Assembly: GCF_008084145.1 (NCBI RefSeq)
Contig: NZ_VSDO01000006.1
Coordinates: forward strand, 281,190 to 345,189
Source: Paenibacillus faecis
Lineage (GTDB): Bacteria; Bacillota; Bacilli; Paenibacillales; Paenibacillaceae
Reading direction: 5' to 3'
Length of the DNA stretch: 64,000 bases
Shown here in pieces: positions 8,684 through 17,304 of this stretch. Both the position numbers and the translations under genes were made by a program. Below the pieces are notes generated by a model that worked only from the letters and a program-made list of their open reading frames with translations, did not search any database and was not told where the DNA came from. Every line of letters begins with the position of its first letter. Position 1 is the first letter of the stretch.

Positions 8684-9001
8684 GACATGCACCTACCCTC
8701 TCACATAAAAAGTACAAAAATAAACAGCACGTTCACAAGCATGATGTGTAAAGCTCCTAAAGTCATTAATCCCGTTGCAGGTTAGACTTTGGTTTCCCTC
8801 CCTCCCGGCATTTATTTTTGGCTGGCCCGTTTGTCTGGTTTCCGGTGACTAATCCCTCTAAGGAAATCTTTGTAAGCAATTACTAATCATTATACTAAAT
8901 TCCCTTTTTTGATGACAATTGCGTAACAGGACATGTTTATATAAAATTGGAACGCATCATTGAGAAGTCCTTAACAATTTTCATTTCCCTGAAAGGCGAG
9001 T

Positions 9002-9038
9002 TTGACTTTTATGAATTTATATCGTAATATTTGAATAT
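9002..9038 (+). promoter_or_regulatory. SigA promoter with overlapping ArsR-type operator
   Basis: TTGACT (9002-9007), 17-nt spacer, TAATAT (9025-9030): a near-consensus SigA promoter for the arsR-fusion operon. The palindrome ATATT-TG-AATAT at 9027-9038 overlaps the -10, the usual site for ArsR autorepression. The rest of the 384-bp gap back to pepF (8684-9001) shows only AT-rich sequence and no other clear feature. Confidence 0.7.
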
Positions 9039-9067
9039 ATTAATTTAGTGATATATGGAGTGATCAT

Positions 9068-9364
9068 ATGGATAGCAACTTTAAAGCTTACAATCAAACC
9101 GCCGAGCTATTAAAAGCCATTGCCCACCCTGTTCGACTGTGTATTCTCCGCGGCTTGATGCAGAAAGGGAGCTGCAACGTCTCCTACATGCAGGACTGCC
9201 TGGAGCTACCCCAATCTACGGTATCGCAGCATCTGCAGAAGCTTCGGTCGCTCGGTATTGTAGAGAGCGAACGGAATGGCTTAGAAATCAATTACTCCGT
9301 CAAGAACGAGAAGATTAAACAACTAATTCATTTATTTTTGGGAGAGATAAGCAACCATGAGTAA
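9068..9364 (+). CDS. ArsR-family repressor of a persulfide/CoA-disulfide operon
   Basis: A 98-residue winged-helix ArsR/SmtB regulator; the recognition region is LELPQSTVSQHLQKLRSLG. It has cysteines at 25, 36 and 44. Metal-site motifs such as ELCVCDL are absent. SqrR/BigR-type persulfide sensors use one Cys here and one in the C-terminal helix; the C-terminal one is missing, so sensing, if thiol-based, would use Cys36/Cys44 or an intersubunit pair. GGAG lies 7 nt before the ATG. The stop overlaps the next start by 8 bp (ATGAGTAA), tying it to the sulfur-handling fusion enzyme. A reactive-sulfur or disulfide-stress signal is inferred from context. Confidence 0.88.
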   Translation: MDSNFKAYNQTAELLKAIAHPVRLCILRGLMQKGSCNVSYMQDCLELPQSTVSQHLQKLRSLGIVESERNGLEINYSVKNEKIKQLIHLFLGEISNHE

Positions 9365-11837
9365 AAAGATACTAATCGTCGGCGGTGTAGCCGGAGGCGC
9401 ATCTGCGGCCGCCAGACTCCGCCGGCTGGATGAAGAAGCGCATATTGTCATGTTCGAACGCGACCCCTATATTTCGTTTGCGAACTGTGGGCTTCCTTAT
9501 TATATAGGCGGTTCCATTCAAGACCGCTCCAAGCTGCTTGTGCAAACCCCTGAAGCTATGCATAAGCGTTTCAACGTGGATGTGCGAACGCATAGCGAAG
9601 TGATTTCCATTGATCCCGCGAATAAAAAAGTAAAAGTAAATAGCCAGGAACGTGGCGTGTATGAAGAAGAATTCGATGCATTGATTCTGTCACCCGGTGC
9701 GAAGCCGATCCGTCCGGAATGGCCGGGAATCAACAGCAGCAGAATTCATACGCTCCGCAACATACCGGATACGGACCGGATTAAAGCCAGGGTGAAAGAA
9801 GAAGGCACGCGCTCGGCGATCGTGATCGGCGGAGGATTTATCGGCGTCGAAATGGTGGAAAATCTCCGTGAAGCGGGGCTGAGCGTTACACTGATTCAGT
9901 CGGGTACGCAAATTTTAACTCCTTTTGACTTTGAGATGGCCTCCGTATTGGCCAAGGAACTGGAGAGCCGCGGCGTACAACTGGTGTTCTCCGATCCGGT
10001 TACGGGCTTCCAAGAGCAAGGCAATCGGATCAACGTGAACCTGGCCAGCGGCAAAACCTTGGAAAGCGAAATAGTATTGCTTGCGATTGGCGTCGAGCCG
10101 GATACGGGTTTTCTTCAGAACAGCGGTTTGGAGTTCGGACCCAAAGGGCATATTGTGGTTAATGAACGGATGGAGACCGCCATTCCGGATATTTATGCCG
10201 TCGGGGACGCGGTGGAGGTTGTGGAGTTCGTGCACGGACAAAAAACCGCGATTCCGCTTGCCGGACCGGCCAACAAGCAGGGTAGAATTGCGGCGGACAA
10301 CGTGTGCGGACTAAATACGTCGTATAAGGGCACTCAAGGAACATCCATTATAAAAGTCTTCGGATTAACCGGCGCGATCACCGGGAGCAGCGAAAAAATA
10401 TTGAATCAACTAAATATTCCTTACCATGTCGTATATGTGCACCCAAGCTCTCATGCCTCTTATTACCCGAATGCCACACCTATCTCATTAAAGCTGTTGT
10501 TCAGCCCCGATGGAACGGTGCTTGGCGCACAGGCGGTCGGGTATGACGGGGTAGACAAACGGATCGACGATATTTCCACCGTAATTCGCTTTAGAGGAAC
10601 GGTTACCGATCTGACAGAGTTGGAATTGGCTTATGCTCCTCCCTATTCTTCCGCTAAAGACCCGGTTAACATGGCAGGATATGCGGCGGAAAACGTACTT
10701 CGAGGATTGACAGAGGTCGTACTCCCAGCGGATTTGACTGGCCGTGATATCGGCAATATAGTGTTAGTGGACGTCCGGACAGCGATCGAATATGCTAACG
10801 GCCACATTGAGGGTGCGGTCAACATACCGGTGGATGAACTCCGCCACCGCTTGGGTGAATTGGATCATTCAAAGGAAATATGGGTATACTGTCAAGTTGG
10901 CTTACGCGGTTATACGGCTTCCCGGATTCTGAAACAAAAGGGCTACTGGGTTAAAAATTTGACCGGAGGCTACAAAACCTATCAAATGAGCCGTTACAGC
11001 CCTAAACTTTTGGAAATAAGATCTGAGTCATTGAATCTTCCTTCCGCTCATCGGGAAACGGCTGCCACAGTACATTCCTCCGCTGTTCCTCCGACTGTGG
11101 ACATGGTGTTGGATGCATGCGGGCTTGCTTGCCCGGGTCCGCTGCTCCAGGTGAAGCAGCATATGGATCGACTGCAGGAGGGTCAGGTCCTGAAGATAAC
11201 GGCTTCCGATCCGGGTTTTTATGAAGATATCAAATCGTGGAGCAAAATGTCGCGGAACGAGCTGTTGCAGCTGGATAGACGACAGGACGGCGTCATTGAG
11301 GCATACCTTAGTAAAGGCGGTAAGGAAATGCAGCCCATTTCCCCTCCTTCATCGAAAACTATGTCTAACGATCGAAGCACGATGGTGATCTTCAGCGGGG
11401 ACTTGGACAAAGCCATCGCTTCCTTCATCATCGCGAACGGTGCCGCAGCCAGCGGCAAAAAAGTCACTATGTTCTTCACGTTCTGGGGTCTGAACATCAT
11501 ACGAAAACATGAGAGGGTTCCTGTCGCAAAGAGTTTTGTCGGCAGAATGTTCGGGGCCATGATGCCAAGAGGAAGCCGAAGGCTATCCATGTCCAAAATG
11601 AATATGCTCGGCATGGGTCCACAGATGATCCGATCCCTCATGAAGCGCAATAATGTTCCTTCGTTGGAAGAGCTTATCCGTACAGCGTTAGACCAGGGTG
11701 TTGAGATTATCGCGTGTCAAATGTCGATGGACTTAATGGGCATTGACCGGACCGAGCTGATTGATGGGATTGGTTATGGCGGGGTAGGCGCCTACCTGGG
11801 CAAAGCGGAAGAGACCGGGCATAACCTGTTTATCTAA
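9357..11837 (+). CDS. CoA-disulfide reductase-rhodanese-TusA-DsrE four-domain fusion
   Basis: An 826-residue multidomain sulfur-transfer enzyme. Residues 1-450: FAD/NAD(P)-dependent CoA-disulfide/CoA-persulfide reductase (GGVAGGASAA dinucleotide loop, redox Cys44 in SFANCGLPYY). About 455-555: rhodanese domain with Cys512 in YCQVGLRG. About 583-655: TusA domain with Cys592 in the ACPGP motif and Cys588. About 665-826: DsrE-like domain with Cys787 in IIACQMSMDLMGI. Every domain keeps its sulfur-carrying Cys, so a persulfide could be passed along one chain to low-molecular-weight thiols or acceptors. Two-domain CoADR-rhodanese proteins are well known; longer fusions occur in Firmicutes. It is co-expressed with the ArsR regulator. 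Confidence 0.93.
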   Translation: MSKKILIVGGVAGGASAAARLRRLDEEAHIVMFERDPYISFANCGLPYYIGGSIQDRSKLLVQTPEAMHKRFNVDVRTHSEVISIDPANKKVKVNSQERGVYEEEFDALILSPGAKPIRPEWPGINSSRIHTLRNIPDTDRIKARVKEEGTRSAIVIGGGFIGVEMVENLREAGLSVTLIQSGTQILTPFDFEMASVLAKELESRGVQLVFSDPVTGFQEQGNRINVNLASGKTLESEIVLLAIGVEPDTGFLQNSGLEFGPKGHIVVNERMETAIPDIYAVGDAVEVVEFVHGQKTAIPLAGPANKQGRIAADNVCGLNTSYKGTQGTSIIKVFGLTGAITGSSEKILNQLNIPYHVVYVHPSSHASYYPNATPISLKLLFSPDGTVLGAQAVGYDGVDKRIDDISTVIRFRGTVTDLTELELAYAPPYSSAKDPVNMAGYAAENVLRGLTEVVLPADLTGRDIGNIVLVDVRTAIEYANGHIEGAVNIPVDELRHRLGELDHSKEIWVYCQVGLRGYTASRILKQKGYWVKNLTGGYKTYQMSRYSPKLLEIRSESLNLPSAHRETAATVHSSAVPPTVDMVLDACGLACPGPLLQVKQHMDRLQEGQVLKITASDPGFYEDIKSWSKMSRNELLQLDRRQDGVIEAYLSKGGKEMQPISPPSSKTMSNDRSTMVIFSGDLDKAIASFIIANGAAASGKKVTMFFTFWGLNIIRKHERVPVAKSFVGRMFGAMMPRGSRRLSMSKMNMLGMGPQMIRSLMKRNNVPSLEELIRTALDQGVEIIACQMSMDLMGIDRTELIDGIGYGGVGAYLGKAEETGHNLFI

Positions 11838-11911
11838 TCACTGTTTCGAAACAAAGCACAACGGAAATGGAGGCAAACGGCAACTGCTGCAATCTTTGCG
11901 ATAGTAAATAC

Positions 11912-11942
11912 AAAAGGAGTTCGCCAATGGTGAACTCCTTTT
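11912..11942. terminator. Bidirectional terminator
   Basis: AAAAGGAGTTC (11912-11922) and its complement (11932-11942) form an 11-bp stem with A and T runs on either side, between the convergent fusion gene and cydB. Confidence 0.75.
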
Positions 11943-11966
11943 AGTATGAAATGACCACAGTGACAA

Positions 11967-12986
11967 CTACTCCGCCTGCAAGTACCGTTTATCCTTCAGG
12001 AACAGCCACCAGAACAACACGAACACCGGCAGTAAAATTACGGTCCCTACGGCGTACCCCCAAAGCAGGGAAATAAACATCGGGTGGTTGGTAATTCCTT
12101 CGTCCACGGTCAGATACGGATATACGATGTACGGCATATGCGCTTTGCCATAAGCATAACTCGCCAGCGCAAACTGAATCACCACGAAAATAAACGCTAG
12201 ACGAGGCCACCCAAGCCGACCTTTCCGCTTGATCCAGAGAGAGACATAACCGGCGAGAAAAGCGGCGGCCGACAGCATGAACCAGCCCCCCTGCTCTCTC
12301 ATCCGATTCACCATCCACCTTGCTTCCTCATTCATGGTGAAGGTCGCCACGACGGCGAGCAGCATCGCAAGCGGTCCCGCGTACACGGCGAGCGTCCGGT
12401 AATGCCGGTAAGTCGACTCATCCCCGGCTTGCCGGGAGAAGTCGGAAAGGAACAGCGCGGACAAGAACAGCTCGGTCGCGATGCCAAAGCCCAAATAAGC
12501 GTACAGGGAAGGACTCGCCAGCAGTTCGGCATATCTAAGCTGCGGATAACCGCCCTCGCTATGAATAAAGCCCCCTAGCGTGATCGGCAGAACGCTGACG
12601 AGCAGTCCCGGAATCAGTACCCCGGTAATCCCCGATACGAGCCGCAAGCTCCGAACCTTCCGCTGCACGGAGTAAGCGTAAACCATAAACGAACTGCGGA
12701 ACAGCAGCAGCACCAGCACAAGGCTGACGGGGACCAGCAGCAGCGTTCCGAGCAAATAGGCGGCCCGCGGGAAAAAGCCGACCAAAGCCACGACCAGCAG
12801 CACCAGAAATACGTTGGTCACTTCCCAGGACGGCGACAAAAAGCGATTGGCGAGGCTCGCGGCCTGCGGATTTTTTTTGCTGAAGACCATCGACCAGAAT
12901 CCGGCGCCGAAATCGATGGAACCCATAATCGAATAAATGAACAGAAATCCCCATAGGATGGAAATCGCTATCGTGGAATCGTGCAT
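11967..12986 (-). CDS. cydB: Cytochrome bd quinol oxidase subunit II
   Basis: A 339-residue membrane protein with about nine hydrophobic helices and the CydB family opening (ISILWGFLFIYSIMGSIDFGAGFW). CydB pairs with CydA as structural subunit and forms part of the quinol:oxygen oxidoreductase in the cytoplasmic membrane. It starts 22 bp after cydA, with a GGAAGGGG-like site, and is followed by a terminator at 11912. No cydCD transporter genes or recognisable cydX follow. Sequence is closer in feel to Gram-positive bd-type oxidases than to E. coli CydB. Confidence 0.92.
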   Translation of the reverse strand: MHDSTIAISILWGFLFIYSIMGSIDFGAGFWSMVFSKKNPQAASLANRFLSPSWEVTNVFLVLLVVALVGFFPRAAYLLGTLLLVPVSLVLVLLLFRSSFMVYAYSVQRKVRSLRLVSGITGVLIPGLLVSVLPITLGGFIHSEGGYPQLRYAELLASPSLYAYLGFGIATELFLSALFLSDFSRQAGDESTYRHYRTLAVYAGPLAMLLAVVATFTMNEEARWMVNRMREQGGWFMLSAAAFLAGYVSLWIKRKGRLGWPRLAFIFVVIQFALASYAYGKAHMPYIVYPYLTVDEGITNHPMFISLLWGYAVGTVILLPVFVLFWWLFLKDKRYLQAE

Positions 12987-13008
12987 ACCTTCTTCAACCC
13001 CTTCCTCC

Positions 13009-14334
13009 CTAGCCGGCTTCCAGCATCTCCGGGGTCACCGGATGACGCCTGAAATGATAACGCAGCACCAAAGCGGTGACGACCAGCATAAACACAAAGA
13101 GCCCGATAAAAAGAACAAATAGGATGCCGAGATTCTCCGACTGGGTGGCCGCGGACGCGGTCGACTGGATATGGTAAATCGTCCAGGGCTGGCGCCCCGT
13201 GCAACTGAATATCCAACCGGTCTCGATCCCGATCAAAGCGAGCGGCCCGGTGCATATCAGTCCTCCCAGCAGCCAGCGCGGAAACTCCTTCTTCTTAACG
13301 AACCGGAAGACGAGCGAACCGATCGAAACCAAGATGAGCAGAGAACCGATACCTACCATCAGATTAAAAAGCGTGTGAACGAACAGAGGCGGCCACTCTT
13401 CCACGGGAAAGTCGTTTAACCCTTTGACCACGGTGTCAAACCGGTTCCCCGCCAGGAAGCTAAGCGCCCACGGAATTTCGATCGCCCCCCGGATCGTCCG
13501 GCTCTCCTTATCGGTGAAACCGCCGATCGCCAGCGGAGCGAACGCCTGCGTTTCGAATAAACCTTCGGCGGCGGCCAGCTTTTCCGGCTGGTAATGGTGC
13601 AGCATTTGCGCGGTTTCATGCCCGTTAAGCGCCGTCAGCAGAGACATAACGCCTCCGATGGCCAGCGATAGGACCAGGCCTTTGCGATGGTACTGCCGTT
13701 CTCGCTCCGGGCGTTTGCGTCCGAGCAGCTTGGCGGCCGCCACGGATACGACCGCGAACGCGCCCAGTACGTAAGCCGAGACCAGCACGTGCGTCGCCGT
13801 CGTAGGCAGGCTGGGGTTAAAAACCGCAGCCCACGGGTCGATATCGACCACCTTTCCGTTCTCCAACCGGAAGCCTTGCGGGGTGTTCATCCAGGCGTGA
13901 GCATCGGTGATCAGCACGGCCGACGCGCTGGCCCCCAATGCGACGAACGTCACGCTAGCAATCCTTAGCGCCGGGGGAAGACGGTCTGCGGCATAGACGT
14001 AAATCGACATGAATAGGGCTTCCAGCAAAAAAGCCCAGATTTCGATTTGGAAGGGCAGCGCGATCACCTGGCCGACGATCTCCATAAAACCCGGCCATAA
14101 AAGCGATAGCATGACGCCGACCATCGTCCCGGACGGAATCCCCACCCCCAGCAAAATGGCCTGGCATTTCGTCCAGCGCTTCGCCATGATGGCGTAGTCG
14201 CGGTCTTTTTTGATTTGATAAACGATTTCCGCCATGACGATCATGAAAGGCAGCCCTACCCCCAGAGTGGCAAAAATAATATGAAAGGCCATCGATGATC
14301 CGAACAAGGATCGGGCCAGCATCACGCTATCCAT
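13009..14334 (-). CDS. cydA: Cytochrome bd quinol oxidase subunit I, variant haem ligand
   Basis: A 441-residue haem-bearing subunit. The ATG at 14334 has GGAGG 8 nt upstream and gives the family start (MDSVMLARSLFG). Visible: the N-terminal haem His in SMAFHIIFA, a His in TATHVLVSAY matching E. coli His186, a Met in FNLMVGIG, and a short Q-loop with YQPEKLAAAEG, as in Bacillus-type enzymes. The conserved GW..E.GRQPW motif reads GWIFSCTGRQPW, so the Glu that ligates a high-spin haem (E445 in E. coli, E378 in Geobacillus) is Cys378 here. The codon is clear in the DNA. The protein otherwise looks intact, so a functional variant is likely. It heads the cydAB operon. Confidence 0.93.
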   Translation of the reverse strand: MDSVMLARSLFGSSMAFHIIFATLGVGLPFMIVMAEIVYQIKKDRDYAIMAKRWTKCQAILLGVGIPSGTMVGVMLSLLWPGFMEIVGQVIALPFQIEIWAFLLEALFMSIYVYAADRLPPALRIASVTFVALGASASAVLITDAHAWMNTPQGFRLENGKVVDIDPWAAVFNPSLPTTATHVLVSAYVLGAFAVVSVAAAKLLGRKRPERERQYHRKGLVLSLAIGGVMSLLTALNGHETAQMLHHYQPEKLAAAEGLFETQAFAPLAIGGFTDKESRTIRGAIEIPWALSFLAGNRFDTVVKGLNDFPVEEWPPLFVHTLFNLMVGIGSLLILVSIGSLVFRFVKKKEFPRWLLGGLICTGPLALIGIETGWIFSCTGRQPWTIYHIQSTASAATQSENLGILFVLFIGLFVFMLVVTALVLRYHFRRHPVTPEMLEAG

Positions 14335-14415
14335 CAACCATTCCTCCATCTTTTGGATTAACGTGAGTATTATGCGATATTTTTCCAGCAAAAATGCGCC
14401 TTAACAAAATGAAAA

Positions 14416-14454
14416 ATGCATCCCAATAAAGGAACTTCTCCTTCAGGGATGCAT
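14416..14454 (-). terminator. Terminator of alpha/beta-hydrolase operon
   Basis: ATGCATCCC (14416-14424) pairs with GGGATGCAT (14446-14454), with an inner AAGGA/TCCTT stem; the minus strand continues with TTTTTCATTTTG. It separates the hydrolase from cydAB, which therefore needs its own promoter in 14335-14415. Confidence 0.65.
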
Positions 14455-14460
14455 GTCATA

Positions 14461-15363
14461 TCAATAGGGATCGCTATCGGAACATATGTAGTCGATGACC
14501 ACATTCTTATACAATTCGGGGCGTTCCTTGTGCGGCGTATGCCCGCAGTCTTCGAAAATTTTGATTTTTCCTCGAGGAGCCGCACGATATGCACGAACAT
14601 GGCGCTCACAAGTGACCGGATCGTTTTCACCCAAAATGAGGAGCGACGGTACGGTCAACCGGGAAATCAGGGGCACAACGGAATCGAAAATCTTCCCTTC
14701 CTCCCGCAGGCGGCTAAGATGGATTTCCGTATTCTCGTCAAATTGATCCCATTCGTTCTCGGTGTATAGCGAATAATCCGTCGACACCTCCTGTTCGGAA
14801 TAAATGAGCTCTTTTTGCTCGCCAAGGTCATCCCCCAATTGAAGATATTGGTCAAAAAGTTCCTTTGCAGGGAGAGACCCCGCAGCCAATTGCAGACATC
14901 GGACGCTGCGCGCCTCATCGCCCATTTTTTCGAAAAGCGCGGCCGCTTTCGTTAACAGGCTCTTTGCGGTCCAACCAAAATCGAATGTCGGACATTCAAA
15001 AATCACTTTCGCAACGGATTCCGGGTAGGTAATTGCGTAGATTAAAGCCAAATAACCGCCGAAGGAATGGCCGAGCACCGACCATCTCGCGATACCGAGT
15101 TGCTCCCTGAGTTCTACGCAATCATCGATAAGATCCTTCAAGCCAAAAGGCTCGTCGTCCCCTATTCTTTCCGAGCGGCACACTCCCCGTTGATCGATGG
15201 CGACGACGAAGAGTTCGGATGCCAGTTTTTCGGCTTGGTGATAGACAAACTCGTAACAGCTTTCTCCGGGACCTCCGTGCAAAAACAGCACCGCCGGCGA
15301 ATGCCGTTTGCCAAATAGCTCCACATGCAGTTTTTTTCCTCGAATAAGATACGATTCCGCCAT
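14461..15363 (-). CDS. Alpha/beta hydrolase, prolyl-aminopeptidase-like (S33)
   Basis: A 300-residue alpha/beta hydrolase. Diagnostic motifs are the oxyanion HGGPG, the DQRG segment, the nucleophile elbow GHSFGG, an Asp in LILGENDPVT, and a catalytic His in CGHTPH. HGGPG plus DQRG is typical of proline iminopeptidase and related S33 enzymes, which release N-terminal proline, but some members are esterases. No signal peptide, so it is cytosolic. A GGGGAA site precedes the ATG. It lies 44 bp after the small membrane protein gene and may be the third gene of that operon. Confidence 0.88.
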   Translation of the reverse strand: MAESYLIRGKKLHVELFGKRHSPAVLFLHGGPGESCYEFVYHQAEKLASELFVVAIDQRGVCRSERIGDDEPFGLKDLIDDCVELREQLGIARWSVLGHSFGGYLALIYAITYPESVAKVIFECPTFDFGWTAKSLLTKAAALFEKMGDEARSVRCLQLAAGSLPAKELFDQYLQLGDDLGEQKELIYSEQEVSTDYSLYTENEWDQFDENTEIHLSRLREEGKIFDSVVPLISRLTVPSLLILGENDPVTCERHVRAYRAAPRGKIKIFEDCGHTPHKERPELYKNVVIDYICSDSDPY

Positions 15364-15407
15364 TTCGTTTCCCCTGTCATGTTAATATGCAGAAATAATA
15401 TCGGAGA

Positions 15408-15644
15408 TTATCTCGTAAAACGTTCTATGTCATCTATCTGGGATGAGTTCCGTCGCATTTGATCCATATGGCTGTTCACATCGTTTTTTGATTTTACAAC
15501 GGCCCCCCACCCCGAAAATACAAGGATGAGTACACCTATTAATGCATAAGCGATGGTAAAATAATTTAAATAGAAATTTAGCACAATTCCACCTAAAATG
15601 GCCGCCAATGTTATCCATATAAACCACTTTAAGCCTCTCTTCAA
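15408..15644 (-). CDS. Small two-helix membrane protein
   Basis: A 78-residue protein with two hydrophobic stretches (about 8-25 and 29-50) and a charged C-terminal tail ending in SSQIDDIERFTR. The start appears to be TTG with AGGAG about 10 nt upstream. I do not recognise a family. It sits 20 bp after the choline-kinase-like gene and 44 bp before the hydrolase, all on the minus strand, which suggests co-transcription. Confidence 0.6.
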   Translation of the reverse strand: MKRGLKWFIWITLAAILGGIVLNFYLNYFTIAYALIGVLILVFSGWGAVVKSKNDVNSHMDQMRRNSSQIDDIERFTR

Positions 15645-15664
15645 TCGACCCTCACTCCTTAGAT

Positions 15665-16546
15665 TTAAAGATGATAAATCCCCTCTTCAATTCGTTGAAT
15701 GCAAGATTCGGCAAATTTGTAATAATCAAAATTACGGTCAGGATCATCTTTGGTGAGCCCGCTGTAAAAAAGACCCCAAGCCACTTCACGGACCATCGCC
15801 ACAAATTTCATTTCCTGAAAAATACGGAAAGTCTCTCCCTCAAAAAAACCGAAATAAAGCGCAAGCCACTCACGCTCTTCCGCCTCGCTAAATTGATTCG
15901 AAAACGGAATCAGGGTCAATTCAAAAAATATATCACCGATGCCCGACAATTCCCAATCAATAATTTGGAGCTGTTCTCCCGTAAGAATCATATTACATAG
16001 AAAAGAATCGTTATGACAGAACTTGTTATTATATGTTTTGTCATTACTGCGCATATGGGCTATCTTTTCAATGCGATCGAGAATTTGCAGCAGTCCGCTC
16101 GGATATTTGACCCCCAATAGATCTGCACCCTTCAGATAGCCAAAAATCAGGTCGTATGGCGTACAAGTCCGATCCACCCCTTCCATGCTATGTATAATCT
16201 TTAAACGATCCATAATCATGTTCTTGATCGCGTTGTTATTAAGATCACTCTTCTCGAGCATTCGGCCGTCGATGTAGTTGGTGACTACAAAGCGCTGCGG
16301 GTCATCAGCGAATATCACTTCGGGGGCTATCCCCTTCCGGCAGGCCTTCCGCATGACTTCTACTTCGGAATGGCGCGTGAGATTCAAATATTCGTTCTGC
16401 CGGCTGTTCAATCGTAACACATACGTGCGTTGTTTCGTATACACCTTAAATGTTTGGTTGCAAAGCCCTCCGCTAAGTTCCTGATAATGAGTAAAATTTC
16501 GGTTTAACTCCGGAACAGCGTAAATCATCTCATCAACGACGTTCAT
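15665..16546 (-). CDS. Choline/ethanolamine kinase-like phosphotransferase
   Basis: A 293-residue protein-kinase-like-fold phosphotransferase. The N lobe has the ATP-site pattern LSGGLCNQTFKV and a likely phosphate-binding Lys/Arg in YVLRLNS. The C lobe has the catalytic HNDSFLCNMI (Brenner motif) and the metal-binding IDWELSG. These match the choline/ethanolamine kinase (LicA-like) and related APH families. It probably phosphorylates a small amino alcohol or sugar for envelope or thiamine-salvage purposes; choline is a guess. GGAGG lies 9 nt before the ATG. It is first in a three-gene minus-strand group. Confidence 0.85.
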   Translation of the reverse strand: MNVVDEMIYAVPELNRNFTHYQELSGGLCNQTFKVYTKQRTYVLRLNSRQNEYLNLTRHSEVEVMRKACRKGIAPEVIFADDPQRFVVTNYIDGRMLEKSDLNNNAIKNMIMDRLKIIHSMEGVDRTCTPYDLIFGYLKGADLLGVKYPSGLLQILDRIEKIAHMRSNDKTYNNKFCHNDSFLCNMILTGEQLQIIDWELSGIGDIFFELTLIPFSNQFSEAEEREWLALYFGFFEGETFRIFQEMKFVAMVREVAWGLFYSGLTKDDPDRNFDYYKFAESCIQRIEEGIYHL

Positions 16547-16708
16547 GTCTGCAAACCTCCTTCTCAGCTAGTGCCCTACTAGACAACCAACCTGGACATT
16601 GTACGTATCGAGCACCACCCGGTTTCCACAATATTCCTGGTTCTTAATCTAGATTAACACCTTGATTTACATATGTCAAAAAGTTGTGTTCATTTGTTTT
16701 ATATAATA

Positions 16709-16722
16709 TTTACATATGTAAA
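16709..16722. repeat. Perfect palindrome TTTACATATGTAAA
   Basis: A 14-bp palindrome upstream of the choline-kinase-like gene, embedded in a possible minus-strand promoter (TTGATT, 17 nt, ATATAA). The core TTTACATATG recurs at 16666 and at 44137, both in AT-rich flanks of the CTGCA repeat arrays. It could be an operator or part of the repeat unit. Confidence 0.4.
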
Positions 16723-16844
16723 ATCAAATGGTTACAAATGAACAAATCACACACTAAGAAAAGACCGCCATTCGTTAACGGGTTGCCATTCCTTTGTACA
16801 TAGCGGGCAGTTACGAGGTTCATTACTAATTGTTCCAGCAACAA

Positions 16845-16985
16845 AAACCACCCGTGTGAACGGGTGGTTTGCTCTAAGGCTATAAGCCTTTATTACCGGC
16901 TCGCGTCTAAAGGCGCTTGCTTTCACTACGTTCAAGCTACTATGCCGTTGCTGCATTTGCCTACCCCTGAAGGGGTGCATTATTA
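16845..16985 (+). repeat. IS200/IS605-like end without transposase (PATE-like)
   Basis: A run of hairpins in the same order as the outer end of the IS at 6204: CCACCCG/CGGGTGG, AAGGCT/AGCCTT, GCGTCT/AGGCGC and ACCCCT/AGGGGT. The corresponding IS stems are CCACCGGC/GCCGGTGG, GCCCT/AGGGC, GCGCCT/AGGCGC and GCCCCTT/AAGGGGC. No transposase is adjacent, so this looks like a decayed or non-autonomous palindrome-associated relic. Confidence 0.5.
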
Positions 16986-16994
16986 CTAGTCCCT

Positions 16995-17242
16995 CCGTCA
17001 GACAACCTTGATAACATAAAATTCCTGCATATCTGCATGCTTTTTTCCTGTTTGGACTCGAAATTTCCAAATACCTGCAAATCTGCAGGAATTTTCGACG
17101 AAAACGGCTCGTTTCTCTAAAAACGCTGGAAATGCCTGCAGATTTGCATCTTTTTTCGCATTCCCTCGGGAATCGGCTTAAATACCTGCAGATCTGCATC
17201 TTTTTGTAGTTCGAAGCCTAGAAGCACACTAGGCGCCCCTTT
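16995..17242 (+). repeat. CTGCA repeat array, copy A (four palindromic units)
   Basis: A roughly 250-bp dispersed repeat from CCGTCAGACAACCTT to CACTAGGCGCC. It contains four CCTGCA-N4-TGCA(G/T) units centred near 17031, 17081, 17142 and 17192 (spacing 50, 61, 50). A clearly related copy is at 44228-44462. Short open frames across it are generated by the repeat itself and are not called as genes. Confidence 0.8.
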
Positions 17243-17304
17243 GTAGGTGACATATCACTTCGATTAGCCATTAAGCTACCTTTTCCTTTCGTTATACATC
17301 ATAG

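Noticed and set aside
7109..8785. Long open frame (558 codons) on the plus strand opposite the PepF-like peptidase
   Set aside because: It lies wholly antisense to a gene with clear M3 motifs, has no ribosome binding site or recognisable domain, and is explained by codon composition of the real gene.
16747..17199. 150-codon minus-strand open frame over the CTGCA array
   Set aside because: Its repeated QICRYL segments come from the DNA repeat; no ribosome binding site and no conserved frame in the copy at 44228.
17021..17200. Regularly spaced motifs resembling a CRISPR array
   Set aside because: Only four units with unequal gaps, the units are palindromic and short, the between-unit sequence is shared with the copy at 44 kb, and no cas genes are present.
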